Shown: positions 33,113 through 42,432 of the stretch, one piece after another
Layout: the number at the start of each line of letters is the position of its first letter
Numbering within the stretch: position 1 is the first letter of the stretch
From: Marixanthomonas sp002364245
GTDB taxonomy: Bacteria > Bacteroidota > Bacteroidia > Flavobacteriales > Flavobacteriaceae
DNA length: 64,000 nt
Direction: 5' to 3'
NCBI GenBank assembly: GCA_963973455.1
Contig: CAXAZF010000002.1
Coordinates: forward strand, 186,001-250,000
The notes under the pieces: generated by a model
Databases searched by the model: none
What the model was told of the DNA's origin: nothing
What the model saw: only the letters and a program-made list of their open reading frames with translations
Made by a program: the position numbers and the translations under genes

Positions 33113-35527
33113 TTGGACAAACTTTTCAGTATTGGTTTTTGGACCACCGTGGCTCGGTTTATTTTGCGTAATCGTACGCTTATTCTTATTGCCATTGCCT
33201 GTGCAACTGTGTTTTTTGCCCTGCAATGGAAAAACATGCGATTTACGTATACCGAAGCCAATTTATTGCCCGATGATCACGAAATTAACTTAGAATACAA
33301 TAATTTTCTATCAAAATTTGGTGAAGAAGGTAATTTAATTGTTTTGGGAGTTAAAGACTCAACCCTTTTTACCCCTTCTAACTTCAACGCTTGGACGCAA
33401 CTTTCAAAAACTTTAGGCAAGTATAACGAAGTAGAGTTTACCTTATCGGTTGGTGACCTACAAAAACTGGAACGGAAAAAGGATACTGTTGGTTTTCAAT
33501 TGGTACCTTTTATTGAAGATTCCATTACTACTTCAGAAAAACTTCAGAAATACAAACAAGAACTCTTCAACAACCTTCCTTTTTATAATGGTTTAGTCTA
33601 TAGCCCAAATAAAAAGTCGGTCCGCACAGCGGTTTATCTAAAAAAGGATATTGTAAATACTGCAGAGCGGAAAGGTTTTATCGTGCAAGATCTTATTCCA
33701 CAGATAGAAGCTTTTGAGAGCGAAACCGGCATTGATGTCCATACTTCAGGCATGCCGTACATACGGACCTTAAACTCACAAAATATTATTGATGAGATAG
33801 GAATGTTTATTGCCGCAGCATTGTTGGTTACCTCATTGATTTTTTTCTTTTTCTTCCGTTCAGTACGAGCAACGTTAATCTCCATGGCTACGGTTATTAT
33901 AGGTGTTATGTGGTCTTTTGGAATTTTAGGATTGCTTCATTATGAAATTACAGTACTAACGGCTTTAATTCCGCCACTAATAATAGTAATTGGTATTCCC
34001 AACTGTATTTTCCTTATTAATAAGTACCAGCAGGAAATAAAACAACACGGTAATCAAGCCAAATCTTTACAACGTGTAATTAGTAAAGTGGGCAATGCAA
34101 CGTTAATGACAAATGTTACAACTGCATCTGGTTTTGCTACATTTATTTTAACCAATAGTAAGCTGCTTAGTGAATTTGGTATTGTCGCTTCTATTAACAT
34201 CATCGCTATTTTCCTACTTAGTTTGTTCATAATTCCCATTGTGTACAGCTATATGGCAATACCGAAATACAAACACTTAAAACATCTTAACAAACGATGG
34301 ATTGGGAGTTTTGTAGACTGGATGGAACGTATGGTAAAAGGACACCGAATTGCCATATTTATTGTGTCAATTGTTATGCTCTGCCTTAGTATTATTGGGA
34401 TGTTTAATATTAAAATATCGGGGAGTCTTATTGAAGACATGCCAAAAAACGCAGATTTTTTTAAAGACATCCGTTTTTTTGAAAAAGAATATGAAGGCAT
34501 CATGCCTTTGGAAATATTAGTAGATACCAAACGTAAAAAAGGAGTGATGAAACTTGCTACCTTAAAACGAATGGACGAGCTGCAGGAGTATATTGAAGAA
34601 ATACCTGAATTTTCTAAACCTCTTTCGGTTGTGGAATTGGTTAAATATTCAAAGCAGGCCTATTATAATAACAATCCAGAATATTATCAATTACCCAACA
34701 GCCAAGAACGGACTTTTATCCTATCACAAGCAAAAAGTAGTGCCGGAAGTACCGATTTATTAAAGAGCTATGTGGACAGTACAGGCCAATTTGCACGCAT
34801 TACAACATTTATTAAAGACACTGAAACAGAACGGTACGACCGAATTGAAGAAGACCTAAAGGCTAAAATAGATAAAATATTTCCACCAGAGCGCTACATT
34901 GTTACCCTTACAGGAAAAGCGTTGGTATTCCAAAAAGGAACAAAATACCTTGTAACTAATTTAATAATTTCACTTTCGCTTGCCATTTTATTAATAGCAT
35001 TATTTATGGCGTGGATGTTTAGAAGTTTTAAAATGATATTGGTTTCCTTGTTGCCCAATTTACTTCCCTTGATAGTAACAGCTGGGCTTATGGGGTTTTT
35101 GGGCGTGCCAATTAAACCCAGTACAATTTTGGTGTTTAGTATTGCTTTTGGTATTTCGGTAGATGACACCATTCACTTTTTGGCAAAATACAGGCAAGAG
35201 CTTATTGCAAACAATTGGAAGATTAAAAAATCTGTTTATGCCGCTTTACGGGAAACAGGAGTAAGCATGTTTTACACTTCCATTGTACTGTTTTTTGGGT
35301 TCTCTGTATTTACCATTTCAAGTTTTGGAGGCACTGTTGCGTTAGGGGCATTGGTCTCTATCACATTAGTATTTGCGATGTTAGCAAACCTATTATTGCT
35401 TCCGGCACTCTTACTATCTCTCGAAAAAGAGATAGCAAACAAAAAGACCTTTAAAAAACCTTCATTAAAAATTTTACCAGATGATGACGATGAAGAGGAG
35501 GAAGCAAGTCAATCTAAAAAAGAATAA
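33113..35527 (+). CDS. MMPL/RND-family transporter
   Basis: 804 residues with two repeats of a six-helix sterol-sensing/MMPL-type unit (helices near residues 20-40, 225-400, and again 610-775). GISVDDTIHFLAKYRQE is the second-repeat signature, with the charged DD of the proton relay. A large extracytoplasmic loop lies after the first helix in each half. The start is a TTG at 33113; no ATG precedes the first helix, and the next one is at residue 42. A TACCTTTG box at 33083-33090 may be the -7 element. Exporters of this kind move lipids or hopanoids; substrate unknown. Confidence 0.87.
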   Translation: MDKLFSIGFWTTVARFILRNRTLILIAIACATVFFALQWKNMRFTYTEANLLPDDHEINLEYNNFLSKFGEEGNLIVLGVKDSTLFTPSNFNAWTQLSKTLGKYNEVEFTLSVGDLQKLERKKDTVGFQLVPFIEDSITTSEKLQKYKQELFNNLPFYNGLVYSPNKKSVRTAVYLKKDIVNTAERKGFIVQDLIPQIEAFESETGIDVHTSGMPYIRTLNSQNIIDEIGMFIAAALLVTSLIFFFFFRSVRATLISMATVIIGVMWSFGILGLLHYEITVLTALIPPLIIVIGIPNCIFLINKYQQEIKQHGNQAKSLQRVISKVGNATLMTNVTTASGFATFILTNSKLLSEFGIVASINIIAIFLLSLFIIPIVYSYMAIPKYKHLKHLNKRWIGSFVDWMERMVKGHRIAIFIVSIVMLCLSIIGMFNIKISGSLIEDMPKNADFFKDIRFFEKEYEGIMPLEILVDTKRKKGVMKLATLKRMDELQEYIEEIPEFSKPLSVVELVKYSKQAYYNNNPEYYQLPNSQERTFILSQAKSSAGSTDLLKSYVDSTGQFARITTFIKDTETERYDRIEEDLKAKIDKIFPPERYIVTLTGKALVFQKGTKYLVTNLIISLSLAILLIALFMAWMFRSFKMILVSLLPNLLPLIVTAGLMGFLGVPIKPSTILVFSIAFGISVDDTIHFLAKYRQELIANNWKIKKSVYAALRETGVSMFYTSIVLFFGFSVFTISSFGGTVALGALVSITLVFAMLANLLLLPALLLSLEKEIANKKTFKKPSLKILPDDDDEEEEASQSKKE

Positions 35528-35604
35528 AGAAATGTAGTGTTTCAGAATATATTTTTTTGAAATTTATAGAAAAAGTATCTTTACCACTCGAAAATACACC
35601 TATT

Positions 35605-37047
35605 ATGCAGCATACTGAGATCATAGACGTTTTACAAACGGAACCTTCCTTAAACGAAATTACCATTAAAGGATGGGTTCGAGCTTTTAGAAGTAACCGT
35701 TTTATTGCTTTAAATGATGGTTCTACCATTAAAAACCTACAATGCGTTGTTGATTTTGAGAATTTTGAAGAAGAAACATTAAAAAAGATTACTGTTGGCG
35801 CAGCGATAGAAGTTAAAGGTGTTTTAGTAGAAAGCCAAGGAAAAGGACAAAGTGTAGAAGTTCAGGTTTCAAACGTGACAGTATTGGGCGAAGCAGATCC
35901 AGAAGAAGTAAAGCTTACTATTCTTTCACCTAAGCGACATACCCTTGAAAAGTTAAGAGAACAAGCTCATTTGCGTGTTCGCACTAATACATTTAGTGCC
36001 GTTATGCGCACCCGATCAAAATTGGCATTTGCAGTTCATGAATATTTTCAGAAGAATGGATTCAACTATATGCATTCCCCAATTATTACAGGGAGTGATG
36101 CTGAAGGTGCTGGCGAAATGTTTCGCGTTAGCAACCTTGACCCTAAAAACCCGCCTTTGGATGATGAGGGAAATATAGACTATTCAAAAGATTTCTTCGG
36201 AAAAGAAACCAACCTTACCGTGAGTGGTCAATTAGAAGGTGAGACCTACGCCATGGGGTTGGGTAAAATATACACTTTTGGGCCAACGTTTAGAGCCGAA
36301 AACTCAAACACATCGCGTCATTTGGCAGAATTTTGGATGATTGAGCCCGAAATGGCTTTCTGTGATCTAGACGGAAACATGGATTTGGCCGAAGATTTTA
36401 TAAAATACATCATTAAATATGCACTAGAAAACTGTGCAGACGACCTTGAGTTTTTAGAAAACCGTTTGCTACAAGTAGAAAAAAGCAAACCTCAAGCAGA
36501 GCGAAGCGAAATGGCACTTAGGGAAAAAATGAAATTTGTTCTGGAAAACAACTTTAAACGTGTTACCTATACCGAAGCAATTGACATTCTTAAAAACTCA
36601 AAACCGAACAAAAAGAAAAAATTTAAATACATAATCGACGAATGGGGTGCAGATCTACAAAGTGAACACGAACGCTTTTTAGTGGAAAAACACTTTAAGT
36701 GTCCCGTGATATTATTTGATTATCCAGCAAAAATCAAAGCCTTTTATATGCGTTTAAATGATGATGGGAAAACAGTACGTGCTATGGATGTACTTTTTCC
36801 AGGTATTGGAGAGATTGTTGGAGGTTCGCAACGTGAAGAGCGGTATGATGTCTTAAAAGAAAAAATGGAGGCAATGGGCATTGAAGAAAAAGAACTTTGG
36901 TGGTATTTAGAGCTTCGTAAGTTTGGTACTTGTGTACACAGTGGCTTTGGCCTTGGTTTTGAGCGTATGGTACAATTTGTAACCGGCATGGGCAACATTC
37001 GCGATGTAATTCCTTATCCTCGTACCCCTGGTAATGCATCGTTTTAA
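35605..37047 (+). CDS. asnS: asparaginyl-tRNA synthetase
   Basis: 480 residues from the ATG at 35605; the frame is open to a TTG at 35557 but the family begins close to IIDVLQTEP. OB-fold anticodon-binding domain (IKGWVRAFRSNRFIALNDGS), then the class II catalytic core: TFRAENSNTSRHLAEFWMIEPE (motif 2) and SGFGLGFERMVQFVTGM (motif 3). It charges tRNA-Asn directly. 480 residues matches bacterial AsnRS. A strong terminator separates it from rpoN. Confidence 0.96.
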   Translation: MQHTEIIDVLQTEPSLNEITIKGWVRAFRSNRFIALNDGSTIKNLQCVVDFENFEEETLKKITVGAAIEVKGVLVESQGKGQSVEVQVSNVTVLGEADPEEVKLTILSPKRHTLEKLREQAHLRVRTNTFSAVMRTRSKLAFAVHEYFQKNGFNYMHSPIITGSDAEGAGEMFRVSNLDPKNPPLDDEGNIDYSKDFFGKETNLTVSGQLEGETYAMGLGKIYTFGPTFRAENSNTSRHLAEFWMIEPEMAFCDLDGNMDLAEDFIKYIIKYALENCADDLEFLENRLLQVEKSKPQAERSEMALREKMKFVLENNFKRVTYTEAIDILKNSKPNKKKKFKYIIDEWGADLQSEHERFLVEKHFKCPVILFDYPAKIKAFYMRLNDDGKTVRAMDVLFPGIGEIVGGSQREERYDVLKEKMEAMGIEEKELWWYLELRKFGTCVHSGFGLGFERMVQFVTGMGNIRDVIPYPRTPGNASF

Positions 37048-37074
37048 TGATAATAAATCATAAGCTTATATTAA

Positions 37075-37112
37075 AACCAGCTACAATATTATTTTTGTAG
37101 CTGGTTTTTTTT
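37075..37112 (+). terminator. asnS terminator
   Basis: AACCAGCTACA and TTGTAGCTGGTT form a long perfect stem with a short AT loop, followed by a run of Ts to 37112. rpoN starts 25 bp later. Confidence 0.85.
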
Positions 37113-37136
37113 AACTTTATAAGTAAGTTATATAGT

Positions 37137-38600
37137 ATGTTAAAGCAACAACTTAATTTTAAACTTTCACAAAAGCTATCACCACAACAAATCCAGTTGA
37201 TGAAGTTGATACAATTGCCTACGCAGGCTTTTGAACAACGTATTTCGCAGGAAATGGAAGAAAACCCTGCCTTGGAAGGTGGAAAAGATGAGCTTAATGA
37301 ATATGAGGATGAATTTTCAGATTCTTATGAAAATGATTACGATGACGATGGCACCGAAGTAATTGAAACTGAAATTAACGTGGATGATTATTTAAGCGAT
37401 GATGAAGTGCCCAGCTATAAACTTTCTTCAAATAATTATAGCGCGGACGATGAAGATAAACAAATACCATATGCTTCGGGGAAATCATTTACCCAACATT
37501 TAATGCAGCAGTTAAACACCTACCGTTTTGATGAAGAAGAAAGGGAAATTGCAAAATTTTTAGTAGGTAGTGTTGATGAAAGTGGTTACATACGCCGAGA
37601 AGTATTAGATATAGTAGATGATCTCGCCTTTACACAAAACGTTTACACTACTGAAGAAAAAGTAGAAAAAACACTAAAAGTTGTACAAGGTTTAGACCCT
37701 GCTGGTGTTGCAGCAAGAAGCCTTCAAGAGTGCTTATTGATTCAATTAAAGCGGAAAGAAGAAACAGCTTCTGTGGCATTGGCAACTTCAATTTTAGATG
37801 AAGCATTTGATCAGTTTACAAAAAAACATTACAAGAAGTTACTTCAGAAATTTGATATTTCCGAAGATGAGCTTCGTGACGCCATCCATGAAATTGAGGT
37901 GTTGAACCCTAAACCAGGTGGAAGCTATTCTGGCAATACCCGTGCAGTAGAGCACGTAATACCAGACTTTACCATAAAAATTAGGGATGGTGAATTAGAA
38001 CTTACCCTAAACGGGCGAAATGCACCAGAACTTCACGTATCGCGCGATTACACCAATATGCTCAAAGGCTATAAAGAATCTAAAGAAAAATCGAAGAAGC
38101 AGAAAGATGCTGTGATGTTCATAAAGCAAAAACTGGATGCCGCCAAATGGTTTATCGAGGCCATAAAACAGAGACAGCAAACCCTTTTTGTAACTATGAG
38201 CAGTATTATGAACTATCAAAAGGATTATTTTTTAACCGGTGATGAGCGCAAGATTAAGCCCATGATCTTAAAAGATATTGCTGATGAAATAGACATGGAT
38301 GTCTCGACCGTTTCCCGTGTAGCGAATAGCAAATATGTAGATACACCTTACGGAACATTTCTTATAAAAGAATTCTTTAGCGAGTCGATGAAAAATGATC
38401 AAGGAGAAGATGTTTCAACTCGTGAAATAAAGAAAATACTTGAAATTACTGTTCAAGAAGAAGATAAAATGAAGCCCTTAACTGATGATAAGTTGGCGAA
38501 AGTACTCAAAGATAAAGGGTATCCTATTGCTCGACGTACCATTGCCAAGTATAGGGAACAGCTTGATATTCCGGTAGCACGCCTTCGAAAAGAAATTTAA
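37137..38600 (+). CDS. rpoN: RNA polymerase sigma-54 factor
   Basis: 487 residues. Region I (residues 1-50) is Gln/Leu-rich (LSPQQIQLMKLIQLP) and receives activator ATPase contact; region II is strongly acidic (residues 55-115); core-binding region III follows; the HTH is around DEIDMDVSTVSRVANSKYV; and the RpoN box is ARRTIAKYRE close to the C-terminus. It directs transcription from -24/-12 promoters with enhancer-binding proteins. The stop overlaps the next start by one base (TAATG), so the membrane protein gene is co-translated. Confidence 0.97.
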   Translation: MLKQQLNFKLSQKLSPQQIQLMKLIQLPTQAFEQRISQEMEENPALEGGKDELNEYEDEFSDSYENDYDDDGTEVIETEINVDDYLSDDEVPSYKLSSNNYSADDEDKQIPYASGKSFTQHLMQQLNTYRFDEEEREIAKFLVGSVDESGYIRREVLDIVDDLAFTQNVYTTEEKVEKTLKVVQGLDPAGVAARSLQECLLIQLKRKEETASVALATSILDEAFDQFTKKHYKKLLQKFDISEDELRDAIHEIEVLNPKPGGSYSGNTRAVEHVIPDFTIKIRDGELELTLNGRNAPELHVSRDYTNMLKGYKESKEKSKKQKDAVMFIKQKLDAAKWFIEAIKQRQQTLFVTMSSIMNYQKDYFLTGDERKIKPMILKDIADEIDMDVSTVSRVANSKYVDTPYGTFLIKEFFSESMKNDQGEDVSTREIKKILEITVQEEDKMKPLTDDKLAKVLKDKGYPIARRTIAKYREQLDIPVARLRKEI

Positions 38601-39205
38601 TGAACCGTTTTCTACGTTTTGGCTCTTATGTATTACACCCACTAATAATGCCATTACTGGGTGTTATTTTATATTTTGTATTTACACCTCGCTATGTGGA
38701 TATTGAGTTGCTACGCGCTAAGATATTTGCTATAACCATCGTCACAACGCTTATTCCTGTAATTACATTTTTTCTATTAAAAAACCTTGGGGTCATTAAT
38801 TCCATTCACTTAGAAACCACCAAAGAACGGAAAGTACCATTAATGATTCAATGTATACTGTTATTATTAATTATAAAAATGGTGTTTGATCCATACGACG
38901 ACCCAGAATTGTATTATTATTTTGTGGGTATTTTATTTTCTACAATTACTGCACTGCTAATGGCTATATTAAGAGTAAAGGTTAGTCTACATCAGATGGG
39001 AATAGCTGGCATTACCATGTTTTTAATTGTACTCAGCATTCATTTTAAGATTAATGTACTGCTCTGGATAGGGGTTTTCTTTTTTTTTAATGGTTGGATT
39101 GCTTCTTCCCGATTGCATAGTGAATCTCATAATTTTTTAGAACTCACTTTAGGGTTTTTTATTGGTCTGATTCCGCAAATAATAATGGTAAACTTTTGGC
39201 TATAA
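38600..39205 (+). CDS. small integral membrane protein coupled to rpoN
   Basis: 201 residues with about six hydrophobic helices. The C-terminal ASSRLHSESHNFLELTLGFFIGLIPQ resembles, weakly, the SR-x5-H-x-GF-x-G end of PAP2-type phosphatases, but the KxxxxxxRP first motif is not evident (the loop reads KERKVPL). It may be a degenerate or inactive PAP2 relative, or an unrelated family. It overlaps rpoN by one base and its stop overlaps the convergent barrel gene by 6 nt. Conserved coupling with rpoN would suggest a link but cannot be judged here. Confidence 0.6.
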   Translation: MNRFLRFGSYVLHPLIMPLLGVILYFVFTPRYVDIELLRAKIFAITIVTTLIPVITFFLLKNLGVINSIHLETTKERKVPLMIQCILLLLIIKMVFDPYDDPELYYYFVGILFSTITALLMAILRVKVSLHQMGIAGITMFLIVLSIHFKINVLLWIGVFFFFNGWIASSRLHSESHNFLELTLGFFIGLIPQIIMVNFWL

Positions 39206-39910
39206 AATATAAAAGATCAAGCCTAGTTTGATAGTCTTAAAATTAATAGTTTGGCCATCACTAGTAGTTGCATCTTTAAAAAAAGGATTAATACTATATG
39301 ATGCAAAAAAATTAAACGTATTATAGCCAAAGCTTAGATTTGCTGAAAGACGTAAATTATCAAATTCTGGTATATCGGTTTGCACCACTTTATTGTTAGG
39401 TTGCTTAAATGTTGCTTTGTACCAATATGTGTAACCTACACGGACGCCGCCGTAGATTCGCCAAAATTTATAGCTTTCAGCAGTTGAAGTACGCCACCTA
39501 AACTCTATAGGCACTTCTATAGTTGCCATGCTAAAGCGGTTTTGATCAAAGTCAATATCTTCATCTAAAACCTTAAAAATAGTATTTTCATTAGGTTCTT
39601 CACCAATAAAAAGATTCTGCCCAAATTGATCAAACGCTAAACCAGCACCGATCGCTATAGCAACATTTCGCCTTTTGTTAACGGGCATATCCCTAAAATA
39701 GCCTAACTGGAGACCCCCTGAAAGTCCTCTAGAATTAACACTGCTGGGAACACTGGAAATTATATTGTAATTAAGCCCAATATAGAATTGATCTTCCCGG
39801 TACATTGTGTCTATCAAAGTATCGTTATATATTGTTTTTTGTTGACATAAAGCAGGTATACTATAAAATATTCCTACTAGAAGTAGTATGGTTTTACTAT
39901 AATTCAACAT
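39200..39910 (-). CDS. outer-membrane beta-barrel protein (PorT/OMP_b-brl type)
   Basis: 236 residues with a signal peptide (residues 1-22) and eight or so amphipathic strands (YIGLNYNIISSV, LSGGLQLGYFRD, RIYGGVRVGYTYWY, NLSFGYNTFNFFASYSI, IKLGLIFYIL). The short porin-like family includes PorT of the type IX secretion system. I cannot tell whether this is PorT itself or a paralogue; the ExbB/ExbD neighbourhood is not the usual PorT location. Convergent with the membrane protein on the other strand. Confidence 0.65.
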   Translation of the reverse strand: MLNYSKTILLLVGIFYSIPALCQQKTIYNDTLIDTMYREDQFYIGLNYNIISSVPSSVNSRGLSGGLQLGYFRDMPVNKRRNVAIAIGAGLAFDQFGQNLFIGEEPNENTIFKVLDEDIDFDQNRFSMATIEVPIEFRWRTSTAESYKFWRIYGGVRVGYTYWYKATFKQPNNKVVQTDIPEFDNLRLSANLSFGYNTFNFFASYSINPFFKDATTSDGQTINFKTIKLGLIFYIL

Positions 39911-39942
39911 ACGTTAAAGATAGGTGTATTTTTAAAAAAACA

Positions 39943-39980
39943 AAATAAAAAAACCTTGATCTAAATTAAAGATCAAGGTT
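39943..39980 (-). terminator. terminator of the exbB-exbD operon
   Basis: AACCTTGATC (39952-39961) and GATCAAGGTT (39971-39980) form a 10-bp stem with a 9-nt loop. The plus-strand A-rich tract at 39943-39951 is the U-tract for minus-strand transcripts. It lies 24 nt after the last exbD stop. Confidence 0.8.
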
Positions 39981-40004
39981 CTATTGGTTTAAAAAAAAGC
40001 TATT

Positions 40005-40478
40005 TTATTGGTCAATAGGATTGCCGGGAGCTGTTATGTAAATAATCTTTAACATATTTAAATCCCGCAGTTGTTGCTTAATATCTGTAACAAGACCTGT
40101 ATTGGTTTCTTCATCAACTTTAAGCGCTATCATTATCTTATCTTGTAGCTCTGGACGCAGATTTTCTCTTGCTTCAGTTAGTGCAAATTTTACATTAGAA
40201 ATATCGGTGAATTTATCTCCTATTTGGATTTTACCCTCAGTACCATATTTCGCTTTATATCGAGCACTTGGTTTTCCCGCATAAATGAATACGGATCGAT
40301 CCTTTTTAAGTTTCTCTAATTGATCTGCTTTAGGCAACGTGTTTTGCACCAGTAGGTTATTATCTCTTAATACGGTTACAACCATAAAAAAGAACAATAA
40401 CATAAATACGATATCCGGTAAGGATGCTGTATTTACTGCTGGAATTTCGCCACCTTTTTTCTTTTTAAATTTTGACAT
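40005..40478 (-). CDS. exbD: ExbD/TolR-type biopolymer transport protein
   Basis: 157 residues. Short cytoplasmic N-terminus rich in Lys, one transmembrane helix (IVFMLLFFFMVVTV) preceded by the conserved Asp (LPDIVFM), then a periplasmic domain with KVDEETNTGLVTDIKQQLRDL. With ExbB it uses the proton gradient to power TonB-dependent receptors such as SusC (62155-64000). It is the last gene of the operon exbB-unknown-exbD1-exbD2, 13 nt from the first ExbD. Confidence 0.92.
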   Translation of the reverse strand: MSKFKKKKGGEIPAVNTASLPDIVFMLLFFFMVVTVLRDNNLLVQNTLPKADQLEKLKKDRSVFIYAGKPSARYKAKYGTEGKIQIGDKFTDISNVKFALTEARENLRPELQDKIMIALKVDEETNTGLVTDIKQQLRDLNMLKIIYITAPGNPIDQ

Positions 40479-40491
40479 AATACCTTTTTAT

Positions 40492-41106
40492 TTATTGTCC
40501 GCTCTTCTTGGGTTCAGCTTCTGATAATTTTAATGGGAATAATTTTTGAATTTTCTCCAATTTTTCTTGGGCATCTTCTTCATTACCATTAAAACTTCCT
40601 TCGTCTATTGCTTGTTTCACCTCTGTAAACTTCCAACCATACAAACGTTGTGATTCTCTATTTCGTAAGAAATTATATGCGGCAACCAATTCGTTTTGAA
40701 CCGTTATATACATATTGTAAGATGTTAAACGGTCATTCTGTACTGAAATGACTGCTTTTTCGGGATTATCTGAAGACTTAGGGTCTTTAGCTCCTTTACA
40801 GTAGCTACAAGCTTCTTGCCCAACTCCTCCTCCATTATCCAAAAACTCAATTGCTGCTTCACGCAGATCCCCTACTTTCATCAGTTCATCTTCTACCAAT
40901 AATTGGTCGTCTTTGTTCACACTAACAATAAACAAGTTTTTTTGTTTAATAATTGGTGGATCTTCTATCTCTTCGTCAGGGGGCAATTGTCTCGCAATAC
41001 CCTTATCCTTTTCAATGGTAGTTGTCACCAAGAAAAATATAAGGAGCAGGAATGCGATGTCTGCCATAGACCCTGCGTTAACCTCGGGTGTTGCTCTTCT
41101 TGCCAT
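40492..41106 (-). CDS. exbD: ExbD-like protein with a CxxC insertion
   Basis: 204 residues. PEVNAGSMADIAFLLLIFFLVTTT gives the ExbD transmembrane helix with the conserved Asp (D16). The periplasmic domain is longer than in the neighbouring ExbD. Around residues 91-108 it contains GGGVGQEACSYCKGAKDP, with C100 and C103 in a CxxC arrangement facing the periplasm. The C-terminal 60 residues are charged (YGWKFTEVKQAIDEG, EEDAQEKLEKIQKLF). The pair of unequal ExbD proteins is common in Bacteroidota; the Cys pair may form a disulfide or bind metal. Confidence 0.9.
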   Translation of the reverse strand: MARRATPEVNAGSMADIAFLLLIFFLVTTTIEKDKGIARQLPPDEEIEDPPIIKQKNLFIVSVNKDDQLLVEDELMKVGDLREAAIEFLDNGGGVGQEACSYCKGAKDPKSSDNPEKAVISVQNDRLTSYNMYITVQNELVAAYNFLRNRESQRLYGWKFTEVKQAIDEGSFNGNEEDAQEKLEKIQKLFPLKLSEAEPKKSGQ

Positions 41107-41107
41107 A

Positions 41108-41536
41108 TTATCTTGTTGTCATTTTTTTAATTCCGCTGAATACCATTGCACCTATCGCTAATATTGCTAATATATAGAATACGTGCAAACCTGTACCAAC
41201 CCATCTAGATCCACTTGCTGAAAGCATTTCGCCGTCTTGCATTGGTGTCTCAACTCCATTAGATAACATATAGCCTATTGCTACTACAACTATGAAGCCA
41301 AGGATTGATAAAAGCGTTCGTTTTATATTTCCAGCAAAAATCCCTTTTAATACAAATATTGTTACAAATAAGAGAACAATGGCAAATGTAATGTATGCTA
41401 CATACAAGTAACCATCAACACCTTCACCTGTTGCTTTAACAACATCGTCTCCTTTTGATATAATCATACCAAGGAAAACAATACCTGCCAAGCTAAGGAT
41501 TACTGCTACAATTTTTAAAATTTTATGTAAAGCCAT
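41108..41536 (-). CDS. small membrane protein of the exb operon, unknown
   Basis: 142 residues, four hydrophobic helices (about 5-27, 43-63, 71-92, 118-137), no recognised motif. The loop between helices 3 and 4 (GVETPMQDGEMLSASGSRWVG) would face the periplasm. It lies between exbB (21 nt) and exbD (1 nt), so it is clearly part of the same transcript and presumably of the complex. Function unknown; an accessory subunit of the ExbB/ExbD motor is the most direct inference. Confidence 0.75.
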   Translation of the reverse strand: MALHKILKIVAVILSLAGIVFLGMIISKGDDVVKATGEGVDGYLYVAYITFAIVLLFVTIFVLKGIFAGNIKRTLLSILGFIVVVAIGYMLSNGVETPMQDGEMLSASGSRWVGTGLHVFYILAILAIGAMVFSGIKKMTTR

Positions 41537-41557
41537 TATTATGGTGGTTTTATGTTT

Positions 41558-42364
41558 TTATTTTCTGTTTTTGTAATCTACCAACATATCGATTAATGTG
41601 ATAGAGGCATCTTCCATACTGTTTACGATACTATCAATTTTAGCGATAATATAGTTATAGAAAATTTGAAGTATAATCGCAACGATCAAACCAAATACAG
41701 TTGTTAAAAGTGCTACTTTAATACCACCTGCAACAAGAGAAGGGTTCATATCACCTGCAGCTTGAATTTTATCAAAGGCTTTAATCATACCGATTACCGT
41801 ACCCATGAAACCAAGCATAGGAGCAAGTGCGATAAATAAAGATACCCAAGAAACGTTTTTCTCTAACTGTCCCATTTGAACACCTCCATAAGCAACTACT
41901 GCCTTTTCAGCGGCATCAACTCCTTCGTCTGCCCGATCAAGACCTTGATAATAAATAGAAGCTACTGGCCCTTTTGTGTTTCTACACACTTCTTTAGCCG
42001 CTTCAATACCACCACTGTTTAGTGCATCTTCAACGTTTGCAGCTAATTTTTGTGTATTGGTAGTTGAAAGGTTTAAATAAATAATTCTTTCAATTGCAAT
42101 TGCTAGTCCAAGGATAAGACATAAAAGTACAATCCCCATAAAAGCTGGACCACCTTCTATAAAACGTTGTTTTAATTCTTGATGCCATCCTTGTTGTTCA
42201 TCTGTCTCAGCTGCTGCTTCCTCGTCTTGTACAAAGGTCACTGTAGCTGCGGTTGTTAATGTTTGGGCACTACTCTGTACTGTTTGAGCAGTTGCTGCGT
42301 TTACGTTACATGTTCCCGCAAAGACCATTGCGGCAATTGCCATAATAGAAAATAATTTTTTCAT
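41558..42364 (-). CDS. exbB: ExbB/TolQ-type proton channel (MotA/TolQ family)
   Basis: 268 residues. N-terminal hydrophobic signal-like segment (residues 1-25), an acidic linker, and three membrane helices (GPAFMGIVLLCLILGLAIAIERI; VSWVSLFIALAPMLGFMGTVIGMIKAF; VAGGIKVALLTTVFGLIVAIILQIFYNYI). GFMGTVIGMIKAF and the TTxxGLxxAI region are the MotA/TolQ/ExbB signature lining the channel. First gene of the four-gene energy-transduction operon. The long N-terminal extension before the first channel helix is a feature of Bacteroidota ExbB proteins. Confidence 0.92.
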   Translation of the reverse strand: MKKLFSIMAIAAMVFAGTCNVNAATAQTVQSSAQTLTTAATVTFVQDEEAAAETDEQQGWHQELKQRFIEGGPAFMGIVLLCLILGLAIAIERIIYLNLSTTNTQKLAANVEDALNSGGIEAAKEVCRNTKGPVASIYYQGLDRADEGVDAAEKAVVAYGGVQMGQLEKNVSWVSLFIALAPMLGFMGTVIGMIKAFDKIQAAGDMNPSLVAGGIKVALLTTVFGLIVAIILQIFYNYIIAKIDSIVNSMEDASITLIDMLVDYKNRK

Positions 42365-42400
42365 TGCTATCGACTTAAAGTTTGTTTTTAGTTAAAGGTT

Positions 42401-42432
42401 TAAAGATATAAAAATAATTAATTAATCTACAA
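42401..42432 (-). promoter_or_regulatory. probable promoter of the exb operon
   Basis: Minus strand: TTG at 42432-42430, a 21-nt spacer, and TATCTTTA at 42408-42401 (TAnnTTTG with the last base different). It lies 37 nt before the exbB start. Beyond it, up to tRNA-Ser (42433-42683), I see only AT-rich sequence and one AAGCTATT/AATAGCTT repeat at 42532-42548. Confidence 0.45.
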
